33,128 nt of DNA from positions 1 through 33,128 of the forward strand of contig CAINCQ010000030.1 of assembly GCA_903847095.1 (NCBI GenBank), in the 5' to 3' direction. This DNA is from an uncultured bacterium. GTDB lineage: Bacteria; Patescibacteriota; Minisyncoccia; Minisyncoccales; UBA5738. A program made the position numbers and the translations under genes. The notes beneath the pieces were generated by a model. That model did not search any database, was not told where the DNA came from, and saw only the letters and a program-made list of their open reading frames with translations. Numbering within the stretch: position 1 is the stretch's first letter; every line of letters starts with the position of its first letter. Shown in pieces: positions 18,729 through 27,541 of this stretch.

Positions 18729-21700
18729 TTACTGCTCCGTCCAGGAAGTGATGTCAATGTTCGTCGGAGACGGGACCGGCGGAGGCGGCGCCGGATTGGC
18801 CGTGCAAATAATAACGCAGGTGTTAGTTTCGCCCTTGCCGACCTTACCCGTACAATCGGCGAATTCGCTAAAGCTGTAGTGTTCGTCGCTGCCGGTAGCA
18901 TCGGGCAAGGCAACTACGTGGTAATTTTGATCGGGAATAAGATTGGTCAACATAACGCCGGTGTCCGAACCAGCATAATCGGCCGGGGACGGATTGTCAA
19001 TCGTGAAGTGAAAATCAGGCGCGAGTTTTGGCACAAAATAGGTCGCGGCAACATTGTTGACCGAGGTCACCACCACCAAGGTGGCCGGAATGCTGTCGAG
19101 AGGCGGAGGCGGAGGCGGAGGCGACACACTGATGACCGGCGTGGTTGGAATATCGTCATAGATCAGCGAACAGGTTACACTCTCCCCGACCGCCAGATTA
19201 CTTTTGCAATTGTCGCTTTTGGTCAGCAAGTAATCGGGATCGGCCGGCGCGACAACCTCGTAATCTCCCGGATTGTGCAGGATCACATCAACCCCGGCCT
19301 CGCTGCCATCAAAGGCCGCGGGGGTTGGTGAGCCGCCGGTCACCGTGATCGCAAAACCGCCGGCGGTTTTCTTGTTCACAATATTATTGTCGTTGATAAC
19401 GTGAGTGACAACCGATACAGTCGTAGGCGGCGTGGCCGGAGGCTGGGGCGCGGGCGGCAGCGTGGGCGTTGGCGGCGTGGGCGGAATATCATAGTTGGAT
19501 ATCGTGCAGGTGATCGTTTGGCCGGCCGCAATCGTGCCCGAGCACATATCAGGATCGAAATAGGAATCGTATCCGGTCATCGCATTTTCGCTGACGCCAT
19601 AGCTTCCAGGGCTTAACGTAATTTTTTCGCCCGGCGCGGCAACGCCATTAAAAAATGTTTCCGAAGGATTGATGCCGGTCACGTTCAGCGAAAAATCGCT
19701 TGATTTTGCGGAACCGCCGTTGTCATTGTTGACGGATGTGATGACATACAACGTTCCGGTGGTCGGCGGCGTTGGCGGCGTGTAAGTCAGCGCCGGACAG
19801 ACTTTCTTGCCAATATCGGTAAATATCCCGGCCATATCGGCCGATGTCGGAGAAATGTAGAAATTATCCCCATCGCAATTTTCCCCCGAATTACCGGAAG
19901 CGCAATTCATATTCACGGTTTGGGTCGTGTAATGGATCTTTACAGTAACGTAATTCACGTTAACCGTGGTTCCACTGGAAGAGTTGTTGGTCAGGCGCAA
20001 AATGAATTGGCTGTCGGCAAAATTGCCGGAGTTCCAGACTTGTCCCCAAGTATCGGTTGAATTGTTGCCGCTCGGATTTTGTGCCGTTTCGGTCCCGGTC
20101 AAAATCGCTGTTTTTGAACCAGTCCAAGTACTGCCGCCGTTTGAGGACAAGCTCACAGATATCTGGCTGCTGCTGAGTAAAGGCGTGTAATTAATTACAA
20201 CCGATATTTGCGATATGCGGACTGAAGCCGAACTGGTGTTCGTTTTAATAATTCCAAAACCAACGGCAGATATATCTTCAACCTTGCCCCAAATTGCGTT
20301 CGTAATTGGATTTTTTGTCCAAGTCGGACCGCTAAAGCTACCGAAAGAAGATGATGATAAACTGCCGGTGACCGGATAATCGGATTGTGCGCCGGATCCG
20401 GTTCCGTTTTCGACCCGTAAAGAGAAAGTTGGCGTTCCGCTGCCGCCCTTTTGGCCGCGAACGCTAAGCGTAATCGAGTTGATCACGGAACCAGCCGGGA
20501 TCGCTGATGTATCCAATTTAAAGGTCTGGGCACTTCTATTCACATTGGTCGCAATATATGTAGAATCGGTATTGGTTGTGTCTTTTACCGCATTAATTTT
20601 GCCGGTATCGGAAGATAACCCACCATTCGTACCCCATTGCGAGGAAGGATCGAAATTACCGACTGCATTGGGATAGACTGTCGCGTTTTGCGCGCTTGTC
20701 GTAACCTTTCCATCAACAACAACTTCAATACCGTTAATGATGGCGGTACCGGGGATGGCGGAAACGCCGAAGTGAGAGTAAGTTTGCTGCTGGTTTAAAA
20801 CCGAGCTAGACGCGAAATTGCTATCATTGGCATAAACATAAGTCGGATTTGTCCAGTTGCTGGGCGTTGCGGTAGCGGTCGGATATTTTACTCCGGTATC
20901 GCTACTCGTCGTTATATAATTAACCGCGGAATTATTAGCCAAGGAAGCCAGATAATCCTGGCTCGTGCCATAACCGGTTGTTGCGACTACGCTTCCAAAA
21001 TTAACGGTGTAAATTTGAGTACCGGCATTTTTTGCATTGGTTGCTGCGGTCGCAGCGGTTGCAACAGCATCACAATTCCTGGTATTACAGGTATTGGGTT
21101 GACCATCTGAAAGCATTATTAGCACTTTCGGTTTTGTATCGGCTTTGCTTTGCAATTCAATATTGCTTTTAGTTATTGCGTCTTCAATGTTGGTGGAATA
21201 TTGATACGTCGCCAGATTGCTATCAATGTCATTTTTATAACTTGTGTAGTTAGTATTAAGATGATCGAATATGTTCGCACTGGCCGCAAAAGAACCTATG
21301 CCAAGCAAGGGATGGGTTAACAACGGGTTATAAAGGTCCACGAGTGCTTTGGCAGCAGCTCTTTCCCCCGCTATCCATTCGGGATGATTGTTGTAATAAG
21401 GATCATTATCACCAAACATACTGGGAGTACGGTCCAGCATCATGACCGTATCGGCGCAGTCGGGCACGGGCGGAGGATTTTGGTTGATGGCAATGGTACA
21501 GGTTTTAATGTCGCCGGACAATAAATTAACCGTGCCGTTGGCAGTACAATCCTGACCCCAACCGGATGCCGGTGTGTAGCCAGCGGGCACGCCCGAAAAA
21601 GTGACCGTGTGGGTACCTGGTTTCAAACTGCCGACGGCCGCACCCGAAGTCGTGACACCTCCGTCAAGCTTTAAAGCGATCGCTGATGGCGCCAGCGTGC

Positions 21701-23621
21701 CTCCATATTTGTTGTTAACGTTGGCCACCACGGCCAAAGTTGCGGTATTTAAGATGTCGTTATTCTTGATAACACAAACATACGCATTATAGTTTCCGGC
21801 CACGCCCTGACATAAGTGTCCATTAGTCCCCGAATTGTCATAGGATGTCTGATAACCGGACGGCCCGGTTTGAGTAATGTTGAAATTACCCGAATCGATC
21901 TCAACTGTCGTTCCACTCGCGCCGGGAAAAGTTGTTTGTGAAGGATGCCCGGCTGTTACATTAACGGTGAAATCCGCCGGTTTGGCAGACCCGCCATAAT
22001 TGTTTATTGTTTGGACCACCACCTTGACCGATGCGCGGGGTGCCGGCCGCAACGAGACGTTGATCTGACAGGTTTTGTAGCGATTGTACCCCGCAGACCA
22101 AGCCACTGTCCCGCCGGCAGCGCAATCACCGCCCCAAGCGGTAATATCGTAATCGCTGGGCAACCCGGAATAATAAACCTTATACGAACCTTGGAGCAAA
22201 CCGCTTTTTGAACTGCCAAAGTCCATATTTTCGGCAACTATGTTCCCGCCGCTGTCTTTGATACCCCAGCTGAATCCGGCCGGCGGCGTACCGGTAAAAG
22301 ATGCCGCCGCGGTCACAGTGAATGTGTTGGGTTGTTCGACATCAGTGATCACGCAAACATAACCGGTGCCCTTTTGGGCCGTTCCTTGGCAATTCTGATA
22401 AGTAGTTTTGTAATTATTAAAAGGTTTCTGCGTCACGTTAAAAGTGCCCGCATCGACATTAATTATCGTGCCGCCATTTCCGTCCGCGCCCGAATCCTCC
22501 CCGGCAAATTCGGACTTGGCGGGATTATTAGCGGCAACGTCAACGGTAAAATCGGAAGCTTTTGCCGATCCGCTATAACTGTTGACCACTTGCAATACGA
22601 CCTTCAACGCCGCCTGGCTGGAAACCGGATTTTTATTGTAGGCAAGGGCGCAAACCTTATTGTCCCCTTTTTTGATTAATACTTGGCCGTTGTCATAAGC
22701 TCCGGCGCAATCGGTCCCTGACCAATCCGAAACACTATAATTGGCCGTGTCATAGTTGCCGATCGCAAGGTTAAAGGGTTTATTGCTGCCGTCGGCGTTA
22801 AGTTCCGATTGCAGGATTATTTTTCGCGAGTCCTGCGGCATATATGACGTACCGTCGATAGTCAAGCTACCAGGCATAGTCCCGTCGCTGGAGGAAATGA
22901 TTACCGTCAGTGTCGCGGTTTGTGGTTTGATGGTGTTTAAAATGTTACAAGTTTTGTAATCGTTGGCCCCAAGCTGTAAATTGCCGGATGCGTCACAGTC
23001 GCCGGCATAAGCAGTGGTATAGTTAGCCTCATCCGCAGTTTCAGTGATCAGGTAGGCACCCTGCGAAAAAATCTTGGTATCGCCGGAATTCATTGAAACC
23101 GGACTTGCGCCTCCGGTAACCATTATCGGATTGAAATGGTCCGGAGTATCGGCCCCGACGCCATAAGTAAATACTCTCGCCGTAATTTTTGACGGGGCCG
23201 CGTATTGCGGATCCTGGATGGTGGAACCGGTCTCAATTTTACTGAAAGTGCCGTTATCCGCCGGATATTGGGCGGTGGCAACGATCCTGGCGGTCTTTTG
23301 GTGGTTAGGGTCGTATCCGGAAACCGGATCGTATACTATGGGCAGGATCCGGCAACCGGGAGGAGAAATAAAATCGCCGTTAACCGGATCGACGGTATTG
23401 TAGTTGGGATCCTCGGCGATCTTTAAAAGCGCGATATTGATGCAAGATTCGGCCAGTCCCTTGCTGATCTTTTTGTATTCGGCGTCAAGCGAGCCAAACC
23501 TTGAAAAATAACCGGCCTGGCTAACGCCAAAAGTGATACCGACCAGCATTATCGAGATAATGATGGCGGAGATCAATGCTATATACCCGGTTTGTTTATT
23601 TTTCAAAATTTGTTGGTCCAT
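18729..23621 (-). CDS. Large VWA-domain pilus-associated adhesin, 1630 aa
   Basis: The N-terminus is pilin-like (KQTGYIALISAIIISIMLVG at about 9-28) but has no Glu5, as in PilX-type minor pilins. From about 200 to 720 and again from about 1285 to 1600 run prealbumin-like beta repeats, each with VVxxVNNxxGGSAKxxDF, a PGxY/GxF turn and a closing TC.I stretch. A VWA domain starts near residue 722 (MMLDRTPSM, a DxTxS variant of the MIDAS motif; later VLIMLSDGQPNTC). It is interrupted after about residue 905 by about 330 residues of other beta domains and finishes with NFYISPTSADMAGIFTDIGK near 1250-1270. Proline-rich linkers join the C-terminal repeats, and there is no C-terminal anchor. It is probably the PilY1-like tip adhesin. 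Confidence 0.88.
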   Translation of the reverse strand: MDQQILKNKQTGYIALISAIIISIMLVGITFGVSQAGYFSRFGSLDAEYKKISKGLAESCINIALLKIAEDPNYNTVDPVNGDFISPPGCRILPIVYDPVSGYDPNHQKTARIVATAQYPADNGTFSKIETGSTIQDPQYAAPSKITARVFTYGVGADTPDHFNPIMVTGGASPVSMNSGDTKIFSQGAYLITETADEANYTTAYAGDCDASGNLQLGANDYKTCNILNTIKPQTATLTVIISSSDGTMPGSLTIDGTSYMPQDSRKIILQSELNADGSNKPFNLAIGNYDTANYSVSDWSGTDCAGAYDNGQVLIKKGDNKVCALAYNKNPVSSQAALKVVLQVVNSYSGSAKASDFTVDVAANNPAKSEFAGEDSGADGNGGTIINVDAGTFNVTQKPFNNYKTTYQNCQGTAQKGTGYVCVITDVEQPNTFTVTAAASFTGTPPAGFSWGIKDSGGNIVAENMDFGSSKSGLLQGSYKVYYSGLPSDYDITAWGGDCAAGGTVAWSAGYNRYKTCQINVSLRPAPRASVKVVVQTINNYGGSAKPADFTVNVTAGHPSQTTFPGASGTTVEIDSGNFNITQTGPSGYQTSYDNSGTNGHLCQGVAGNYNAYVCVIKNNDILNTATLAVVANVNNKYGGTLAPSAIALKLDGGVTTSGAAVGSLKPGTHTVTFSGVPAGYTPASGWGQDCTANGTVNLLSGDIKTCTIAINQNPPPVPDCADTVMMLDRTPSMFGDNDPYYNNHPEWIAGERAAAKALVDLYNPLLTHPLLGIGSFAASANIFDHLNTNYTSYKNDIDSNLATYQYSTNIEDAITKSNIELQSKADTKPKVLIMLSDGQPNTCNTRNCDAVATAATAATNAKNAGTQIYTVNFGSVVATTGYGTSQDYLASLANNSAVNYITTSSDTGVKYPTATATPSNWTNPTYVYANDSNFASSSVLNQQQTYSHFGVSAIPGTAIINGIEVVVDGKVTTSAQNATVYPNAVGNFDPSSQWGTNGGLSSDTGKINAVKDTTNTDSTYIATNVNRSAQTFKLDTSAIPAGSVINSITLSVRGQKGGSGTPTFSLRVENGTGSGAQSDYPVTGSLSSSSFGSFSGPTWTKNPITNAIWGKVEDISAVGFGIIKTNTSSASVRISQISVVINYTPLLSSSQISVSLSSNGGSTWTGSKTAILTGTETAQNPSGNNSTDTWGQVWNSGNFADSQFILRLTNNSSSGTTVNVNYVTVKIHYTTQTVNMNCASGNSGENCDGDNFYISPTSADMAGIFTDIGKKVCPALTYTPPTPPTTGTLYVITSVNNDNGGSAKSSDFSLNVTGINPSETFFNGVAAPGEKITLSPGSYGVSENAMTGYDSYFDPDMCSGTIAAGQTITCTISNYDIPPTPPTPTLPPAPQPPATPPTTVSVVTHVINDNNIVNKKTAGGFAITVTGGSPTPAAFDGSEAGVDVILHNPGDYEVVAPADPDYLLTKSDNCKSNLAVGESVTCSLIYDDIPTTPVISVSPPPPPPPLDSIPATLVVVTSVNNVAATYFVPKLAPDFHFTIDNPSPADYAGSDTGVMLTNLIPDQNYHVVALPDATGSDEHYSFSEFADCTGKVGKGETNTCVIICTANPAPPPPVPSPTNIDITSWTEQ

Positions 23622-23646
23622 TTTTTTAAAAATATAATTTATTGCG

Positions 23647-24135
23647 TTATTTGCGCAGGTAAACGGTGGAAGAAAAATCGTCAGAGAGCAGAGCCCCGTT
23701 TGACGACAGGGTCGTGAGCGTAAAACCGTAATTTACGCCGGCGGGCCGGTCGCCGCTAGCCTCGATCTTCACGAAAAAAAGAACGGGAACTTTTTCGTTG
23801 CTATTGTTCAATTTGAGACCGGGATTGCTGTTTCTAAGCAAAAGTAAATTTTGCACGCCAACCTCGGGTTTGAATTCCAGCGTACCGGACGCGGTGGCCA
23901 GCTGTAAATCGCCGGCGGTTGGAATGGTGATGTTTTGGGCCTGCGATAGCGCCCAGTTGATCTTGGCGGCGATAAAATTGCCGTCTTCCTGCAACATCAC
24001 TTTCGCCTGGTTGCGGCCCGAAGATTCCAAAATGTTAAACACGCAAACGATCACTCCCGAAAAAATCATGCCGAACAACGCCAGATAGATAAGCGTTTCG
24101 ATCAAAGTGAACCCCGATTGTTTGATATTTTTCAT
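23647..24135 (-). CDS. Pseudopilin, PilW/GspJ-like
   Basis: The ATG at 24135 begins MKNIKQSGFTLIETLIYLAL, a full prepilin signal with Glu5, and is 162 residues long. After the helix the globular part reads as beta strands (VLFFVKIEASG, VNYGFTLTTLSSNG). Position in the operon and size suggest a priming minor pseudopilin of the J/W type. It lies two bases after the propeller gene and 25 bases before the adhesin, so all are co-transcribed. There is no obvious ribosome binding site because it is tightly coupled to the upstream gene. Confidence 0.85.
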   Translation of the reverse strand: MKNIKQSGFTLIETLIYLALFGMIFSGVIVCVFNILESSGRNQAKVMLQEDGNFIAAKINWALSQAQNITIPTAGDLQLATASGTLEFKPEVGVQNLLLLRNSNPGLKLNNSNEKVPVLFFVKIEASGDRPAGVNYGFTLTTLSSNGALLSDDFSSTVYLRK

Positions 24136-24137
24136 AA

Positions 24138-25427
24138 TTATGGCGCGATCACGAAAATTCGTCCCTGGCTTCCATCGCTAGATCCGACAAAAAAAGTATT
24201 CTTTTCACAATCAAAGACCGGCTCGATCCCGCTTCCGGAACCGGGCAGACTTAAAAATTCGGACGCGCTACCGCCGGGCGTCCAGGGAGACAACCCGCCC
24301 GTATCCCAAACCTGGAATTGGGTTTTGGTAAGCAAAAAGGCCAGATCGCGCGAAACCGACGCGGAAAGATCAAGGCCGGTGCGCACGATTACGCCGTCGA
24401 CGCTCTCGCCGATCTCTTTATTGCTTATCTCGGAAATATTCAGCGGGTCGCTGTTGTTTAAAATATAGAGTTCCGGACCCGACGAAGGAATTGTTCGGCC
24501 AAGATAAAGATTATCGCCCCGCAGATAAAGGCTTTTACCGTTGCCTCCTCCGGTCGGCGCAAAGTTGCCAACCGGTTTTGGACTGGAAGGATTGCTCACA
24601 TCCAGGACTATCAGATTGTTACTGTTGGGCGTAGCCAGATAAGCGTATTGATTACGGATATAGATCGCGTTGATATCGTTGCCAACCGCGTAGGTGCCTC
24701 CGCTCACCAAAGCCGGATTTTGCGGATTATGAACATCGATTATGTAAAATTCCGGAGCCAGCCCATCATTAGTTAAACCTAGGTAGATATACCCGTTTTT
24801 GTAAGCAATGCTGTTTCCATGCTGGATGCTAGTACCAATCGGCAAAAGCGTGTTTGTCATCATTACCGGCGGTACAAGATCAGATCCGCTTTCAGCCACT
24901 TTTATCACTTGGAAATGCTTACCAACGGTGCTGGCAACAAAAGCGTAGACCGGCTTGGGATTTGTTGGCCAAGCCGGATCTTCAGCCACGACTACGGCTT
25001 TTAGTCCACTGTGAACACCAAGGTCGTTGTCAACGCTGGAAATAGGCATAATATTTGACGGATCGGTGATGTCGAAAACAAAAAATGTCGGCACGGTCAA
25101 AGTTGAAGAACTGCTGTTATCGACCGTTATGTACAGCCTGTTTTTGTAAGCATCGATATCGGTGATCGGAAAATCGTCGGTCGGAAAACCGGCCTGATTG
25201 GCGATATCGGCGTTTGAAACGCTTTTTATGATACGCGGGATTTTCCAAGCTCCGGCATCGGGATTGCCGGCCGCATCAGTTAAAATCGAACTGCAGGTAT
25301 CGCCGCCGACAGCGTTGTTGAAGTTGGTGACCAAGGTTGTAAGTGTGGTTTTGCCGCGCCGGCCCGAATCCTCGGGATAATCGACGGTCGCGGTCACGAG
25401 CTTGGTGAAATAGTCCTTTTGTTCCAC
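24138..25427 (-). CDS. LVIVD-type beta-propeller, C-terminal part of a pseudopilin
   Basis: The frame opens with GTG 25427 immediately after an in-frame TAG and has no ribosome binding site. Its first 45 residues (DYFTKLVTATVDYPEDSGRR and TTLTTLVTNF) are the usual C-terminal strands of a GspI-like pseudopilin, so they belong with the frame at 25428-25691. The rest holds propeller blades of the LVIVD type: FFVFDITDPSN, FYIIDVHNPQNP, LIVLDVSNPSSP and LYILNNSDP, each preceded by a YIYLG-like or YAYLAT-like strand. One intact protein of about 517 residues would be a pseudopilin tipped with a propeller. Either the TAG is read through, or the gene is broken, or there is a sequence error. Confidence 0.8.
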   Translation of the reverse strand: MEQKDYFTKLVTATVDYPEDSGRRGKTTLTTLVTNFNNAVGGDTCSSILTDAAGNPDAGAWKIPRIIKSVSNADIANQAGFPTDDFPITDIDAYKNRLYITVDNSSSSTLTVPTFFVFDITDPSNIMPISSVDNDLGVHSGLKAVVVAEDPAWPTNPKPVYAFVASTVGKHFQVIKVAESGSDLVPPVMMTNTLLPIGTSIQHGNSIAYKNGYIYLGLTNDGLAPEFYIIDVHNPQNPALVSGGTYAVGNDINAIYIRNQYAYLATPNSNNLIVLDVSNPSSPKPVGNFAPTGGGNGKSLYLRGDNLYLGRTIPSSGPELYILNNSDPLNISEISNKEIGESVDGVIVRTGLDLSASVSRDLAFLLTKTQFQVWDTGGLSPWTPGGSASEFLSLPGSGSGIEPVFDCEKNTFFVGSSDGSQGRIFVIAP

Positions 25428-25691
25428 CTAGACACCGTAAGTAAACCGGTCGACGGTAGCGGCACTCACCGGATTAACCAGATTGAAATCCTTCCGGGCG
25501 TCGGCCTGGGCTTTTTCCATCAAGCCTTGCGCGATATTTATCGCCTCGGTATTGGCCTGGCCGTCAATGATCATTGACTGGTTGCCAAACGAAACGCCGA
25601 TTACCGCGGTAATCGCCATGATAAATATAAACATCGCCAAAAGTATTTCCAGCGTTGAAAAACCGCTTTGATCGTGTTTTTTTTGACTCAT
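25428..25691 (-). CDS. Pseudopilin, GspI/PilV-like, N-terminal part
   Basis: The ATG at 25691 opens MSQKKHDQSGFSTLEILLAM, a prepilin signal with Glu5. Upstream in-frame starts would add residues ahead of the leader and overlap the preceding gene. The helix continues AMFIFIMAITAVIGVSFGNQ, then the product ends at RFTYGV with TAG. At 87 residues it lacks the C-terminal beta strands of pseudopilins, and these are found in the same frame right after the stop (24138-25427). The interruption is a single codon, the only one in 517. See the finding at this position. Confidence 0.75.
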   Translation of the reverse strand: MSQKKHDQSGFSTLEILLAMFIFIMAITAVIGVSFGNQSMIIDGQANTEAINIAQGLMEKAQADARKDFNLVNPVSAATVDRFTYGV

Positions 25692-25731
25692 TGGAACATT
25701 AATATAAATCACGAAATAAATATTATCGATT

Positions 25732-26322
25732 TTAGTTCGTCCAGCTAATCCGGCCCTCGGAATTAACATCGATAACCGACGTATTCCCGGCCTCGTCTTT
25801 TAAAATCAAGCTGGTACTTGCGGCATTCAACAGGTTGCCGCTCAGACGGTCAAAAATAATGTCTATCGGATCAGTGGTTGAGCTATCAACATATACCGTA
25901 AAGCTGGAAAATTGCGCCGGCTCGTCAACCAAAGCGTCATCGGCGGTATCATGAAAATTAACGCCCTGGAAAATGATGAATTTATCGTCGTCGGCGTTGC
26001 CTTTGGGATAAAATCTTACGCCGTGAGGTTTGCCGTCGGTACAGCTTGATCCGCGACAGACGTTATTGATCGACTGTGCCCGCGCCCGCTGGAGCATCGA
26101 CACTGCCGCGTCACGATCGTTGCGAAAAGAACCGGAGCGATAACTGTTCATACCGACCAGCATCGATAGGCCGGCAATAACCGCCAGCATCGCCATCACC
26201 ACCACAATTTCAAGCAGGGTGAAACCTTTTTGAGAATCACCCCGTTGATACCCGCTTTTTCCATTTACAGGAAGCGAGCCTTTCCGAATTAATTTAGGGA
26301 CGCAAATTTTGGGTGATACCAT
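25732..26322 (-). CDS. Pseudopilin, GspH/FimT-like
   Basis: The signal SQKGFTLLEIVVVMAMLAVI (Glu5 present) is typical, and the globular part has SMLQRARAQSINN, HGVRFYPKGNADD and a closing SGNLLNAASTSLILKDEAGN, as in H-type pseudopilins. The only in-frame standard start is ATG 26322, which overlaps pilC by 29 bases and adds a leader of about 30 residues. It also overlaps the next gene's reading frame slightly if that gene starts upstream of 25691. Translational coupling is likely, as no ribosome binding site is evident. Confidence 0.83.
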   Translation of the reverse strand: MVSPKICVPKLIRKGSLPVNGKSGYQRGDSQKGFTLLEIVVVMAMLAVIAGLSMLVGMNSYRSGSFRNDRDAAVSMLQRARAQSINNVCRGSSCTDGKPHGVRFYPKGNADDDKFIIFQGVNFHDTADDALVDEPAQFSSFTVYVDSSTTDPIDIIFDRLSGNLLNAASTSLILKDEAGNTSVIDVNSEGRISWTN

Positions 26323-27541
26323 AGATGGGAGTGATTATCGACATCGCGATGAAACCGACCAGCAGGCCCATGAAGATCATCAGGACCGGTTCGATGCTGG
26401 TGGACAGGTTTTTCGTCATATTGTTCATTTCGTCCTCGTGCATTTCGGAAAGATAAAGAAGGCTGGAGCTTAAATTACCGGCCGTTTCCCCGACCGAGAC
26501 CATCTGAGTGGCCATGGACGGGAAAAGCAAGCGGTCGCGCATACCAACAGATATCAATTCGCCCCGGCCTACGCCCTCCGAGATCCGGTAAAATTCCTTC
26601 CGGTAAGCACTGTTCCCGAGCGTGTCGCCAACGATCCGCAGAGACTCGATTATCCCGAGGTCGCTTTTCAGAAGCAAGCCCAGAGTTCTCGTAAAATTGG
26701 CAACGTAGTAGCTTCGAAACATCGAGCCGAAAAGCGGTACGCGCAAGCTATTGCGGTCAAGCCACAATTTAACGGCCGGAATCCTGGCGATAAGCGCGAG
26801 AAAAACGGACAAACCGGCAATCGCAGCCAGCAAAAACATCCAGTAATGCTGGAGGCCGTTGCTCACCGCCATCAAAAGCCGGGTGCTCCAGGGAAGCTGA
26901 GCTTTAAAACTGGCAAAAATCGGCAAAATTTTGGGAAAAACATAAACAGTCAGCAGTATCGTTATTCCGAAGGTGGCAACAACAATAAATGAAGGATAAA
27001 CCATGGCACCAACAATGTTCCTGTTTAATTCCTGTTTTTTCTTCAGTTCGTCGGCCAGGTAAGTGAGATTTTGCGTGAGGGTCCCACTGACTTCCCCGAC
27101 GCGGACGATATTGACCGCGAAGCGGCCAAAGATCTTTTCGTAGTCCTTTAACCCGTCACTTAAAGACTGGCCTTTTTCCACGCGCTCTTTAATGCTTTTG
27201 AAAATTTTGGCGGTACTGCGCGAATCGGCCTGCTTTTCCAGCATATCAAGGGCCGTAAGGATGGGAATCCCGGATTTGATGAGAATGGCCAAGCGCTTGG
27301 CAAAAAGGATCTGGTCCTGCACGGATATCCCGACGAAAAGATTGCCAAAAGAAAATTTCTTTTTTTCCACGGCGCTCTCGACGGCCGCGCGCGGATGATA
27401 GCGGCGCCCGAATTCCTGAACCGCCGCCGCTTCTTCAATCTTTGCCGGATTTTTCACGGCCAGCGGAAGAGACAGGGAAAAACTAGCGAATTTCGCTTTG
27501 ATGGCCTCTTTGGAAAAAATGTCTTTTTTTGAATTATTCAT
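26294..27541 (-). CDS. pilC: Type IV pilus inner-membrane platform protein PilC
   Basis: The product is 415 residues, normal for the GspF/PilC family. Two repeated T2SSF domains are visible: one from about 75 to 198 (FAKRLAILIKSGIPILTALD, then VRVGEVSGTLTQNLTYLADE) and one from about 275 to 400 (FTRTLGLLLKSDLGIIESLR, then VSVGETAGNLSSSLLYLSEM). Three membrane helices follow the family pattern: IVVATFGITILLTVYVFP, WMFLLAAIAGLSVFLALI and LMIFMGLLVGFIAMSIITP. The ATG overlaps the pilB stop by eight bases (ATGAATAA), which indicates coupling. It should recruit PilB to the membrane for pilus assembly. Confidence 0.95.
   Translation of the reverse strand: MNNSKKDIFSKEAIKAKFASFSLSLPLAVKNPAKIEEAAAVQEFGRRYHPRAAVESAVEKKKFSFGNLFVGISVQDQILFAKRLAILIKSGIPILTALDMLEKQADSRSTAKIFKSIKERVEKGQSLSDGLKDYEKIFGRFAVNIVRVGEVSGTLTQNLTYLADELKKKQELNRNIVGAMVYPSFIVVATFGITILLTVYVFPKILPIFASFKAQLPWSTRLLMAVSNGLQHYWMFLLAAIAGLSVFLALIARIPAVKLWLDRNSLRVPLFGSMFRSYYVANFTRTLGLLLKSDLGIIESLRIVGDTLGNSAYRKEFYRISEGVGRGELISVGMRDRLLFPSMATQMVSVGETAGNLSSSLLYLSEMHEDEMNNMTKNLSTSIEPVLMIFMGLLVGFIAMSIITPIYGITQNLRP

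Noticed and set aside
18699-19331. Plus-strand frame of about 210 codons, arginine-rich
   Set aside because: It is antisense to the repeat-rich 3' end of the adhesin gene; low complexity and no ribosome binding site.
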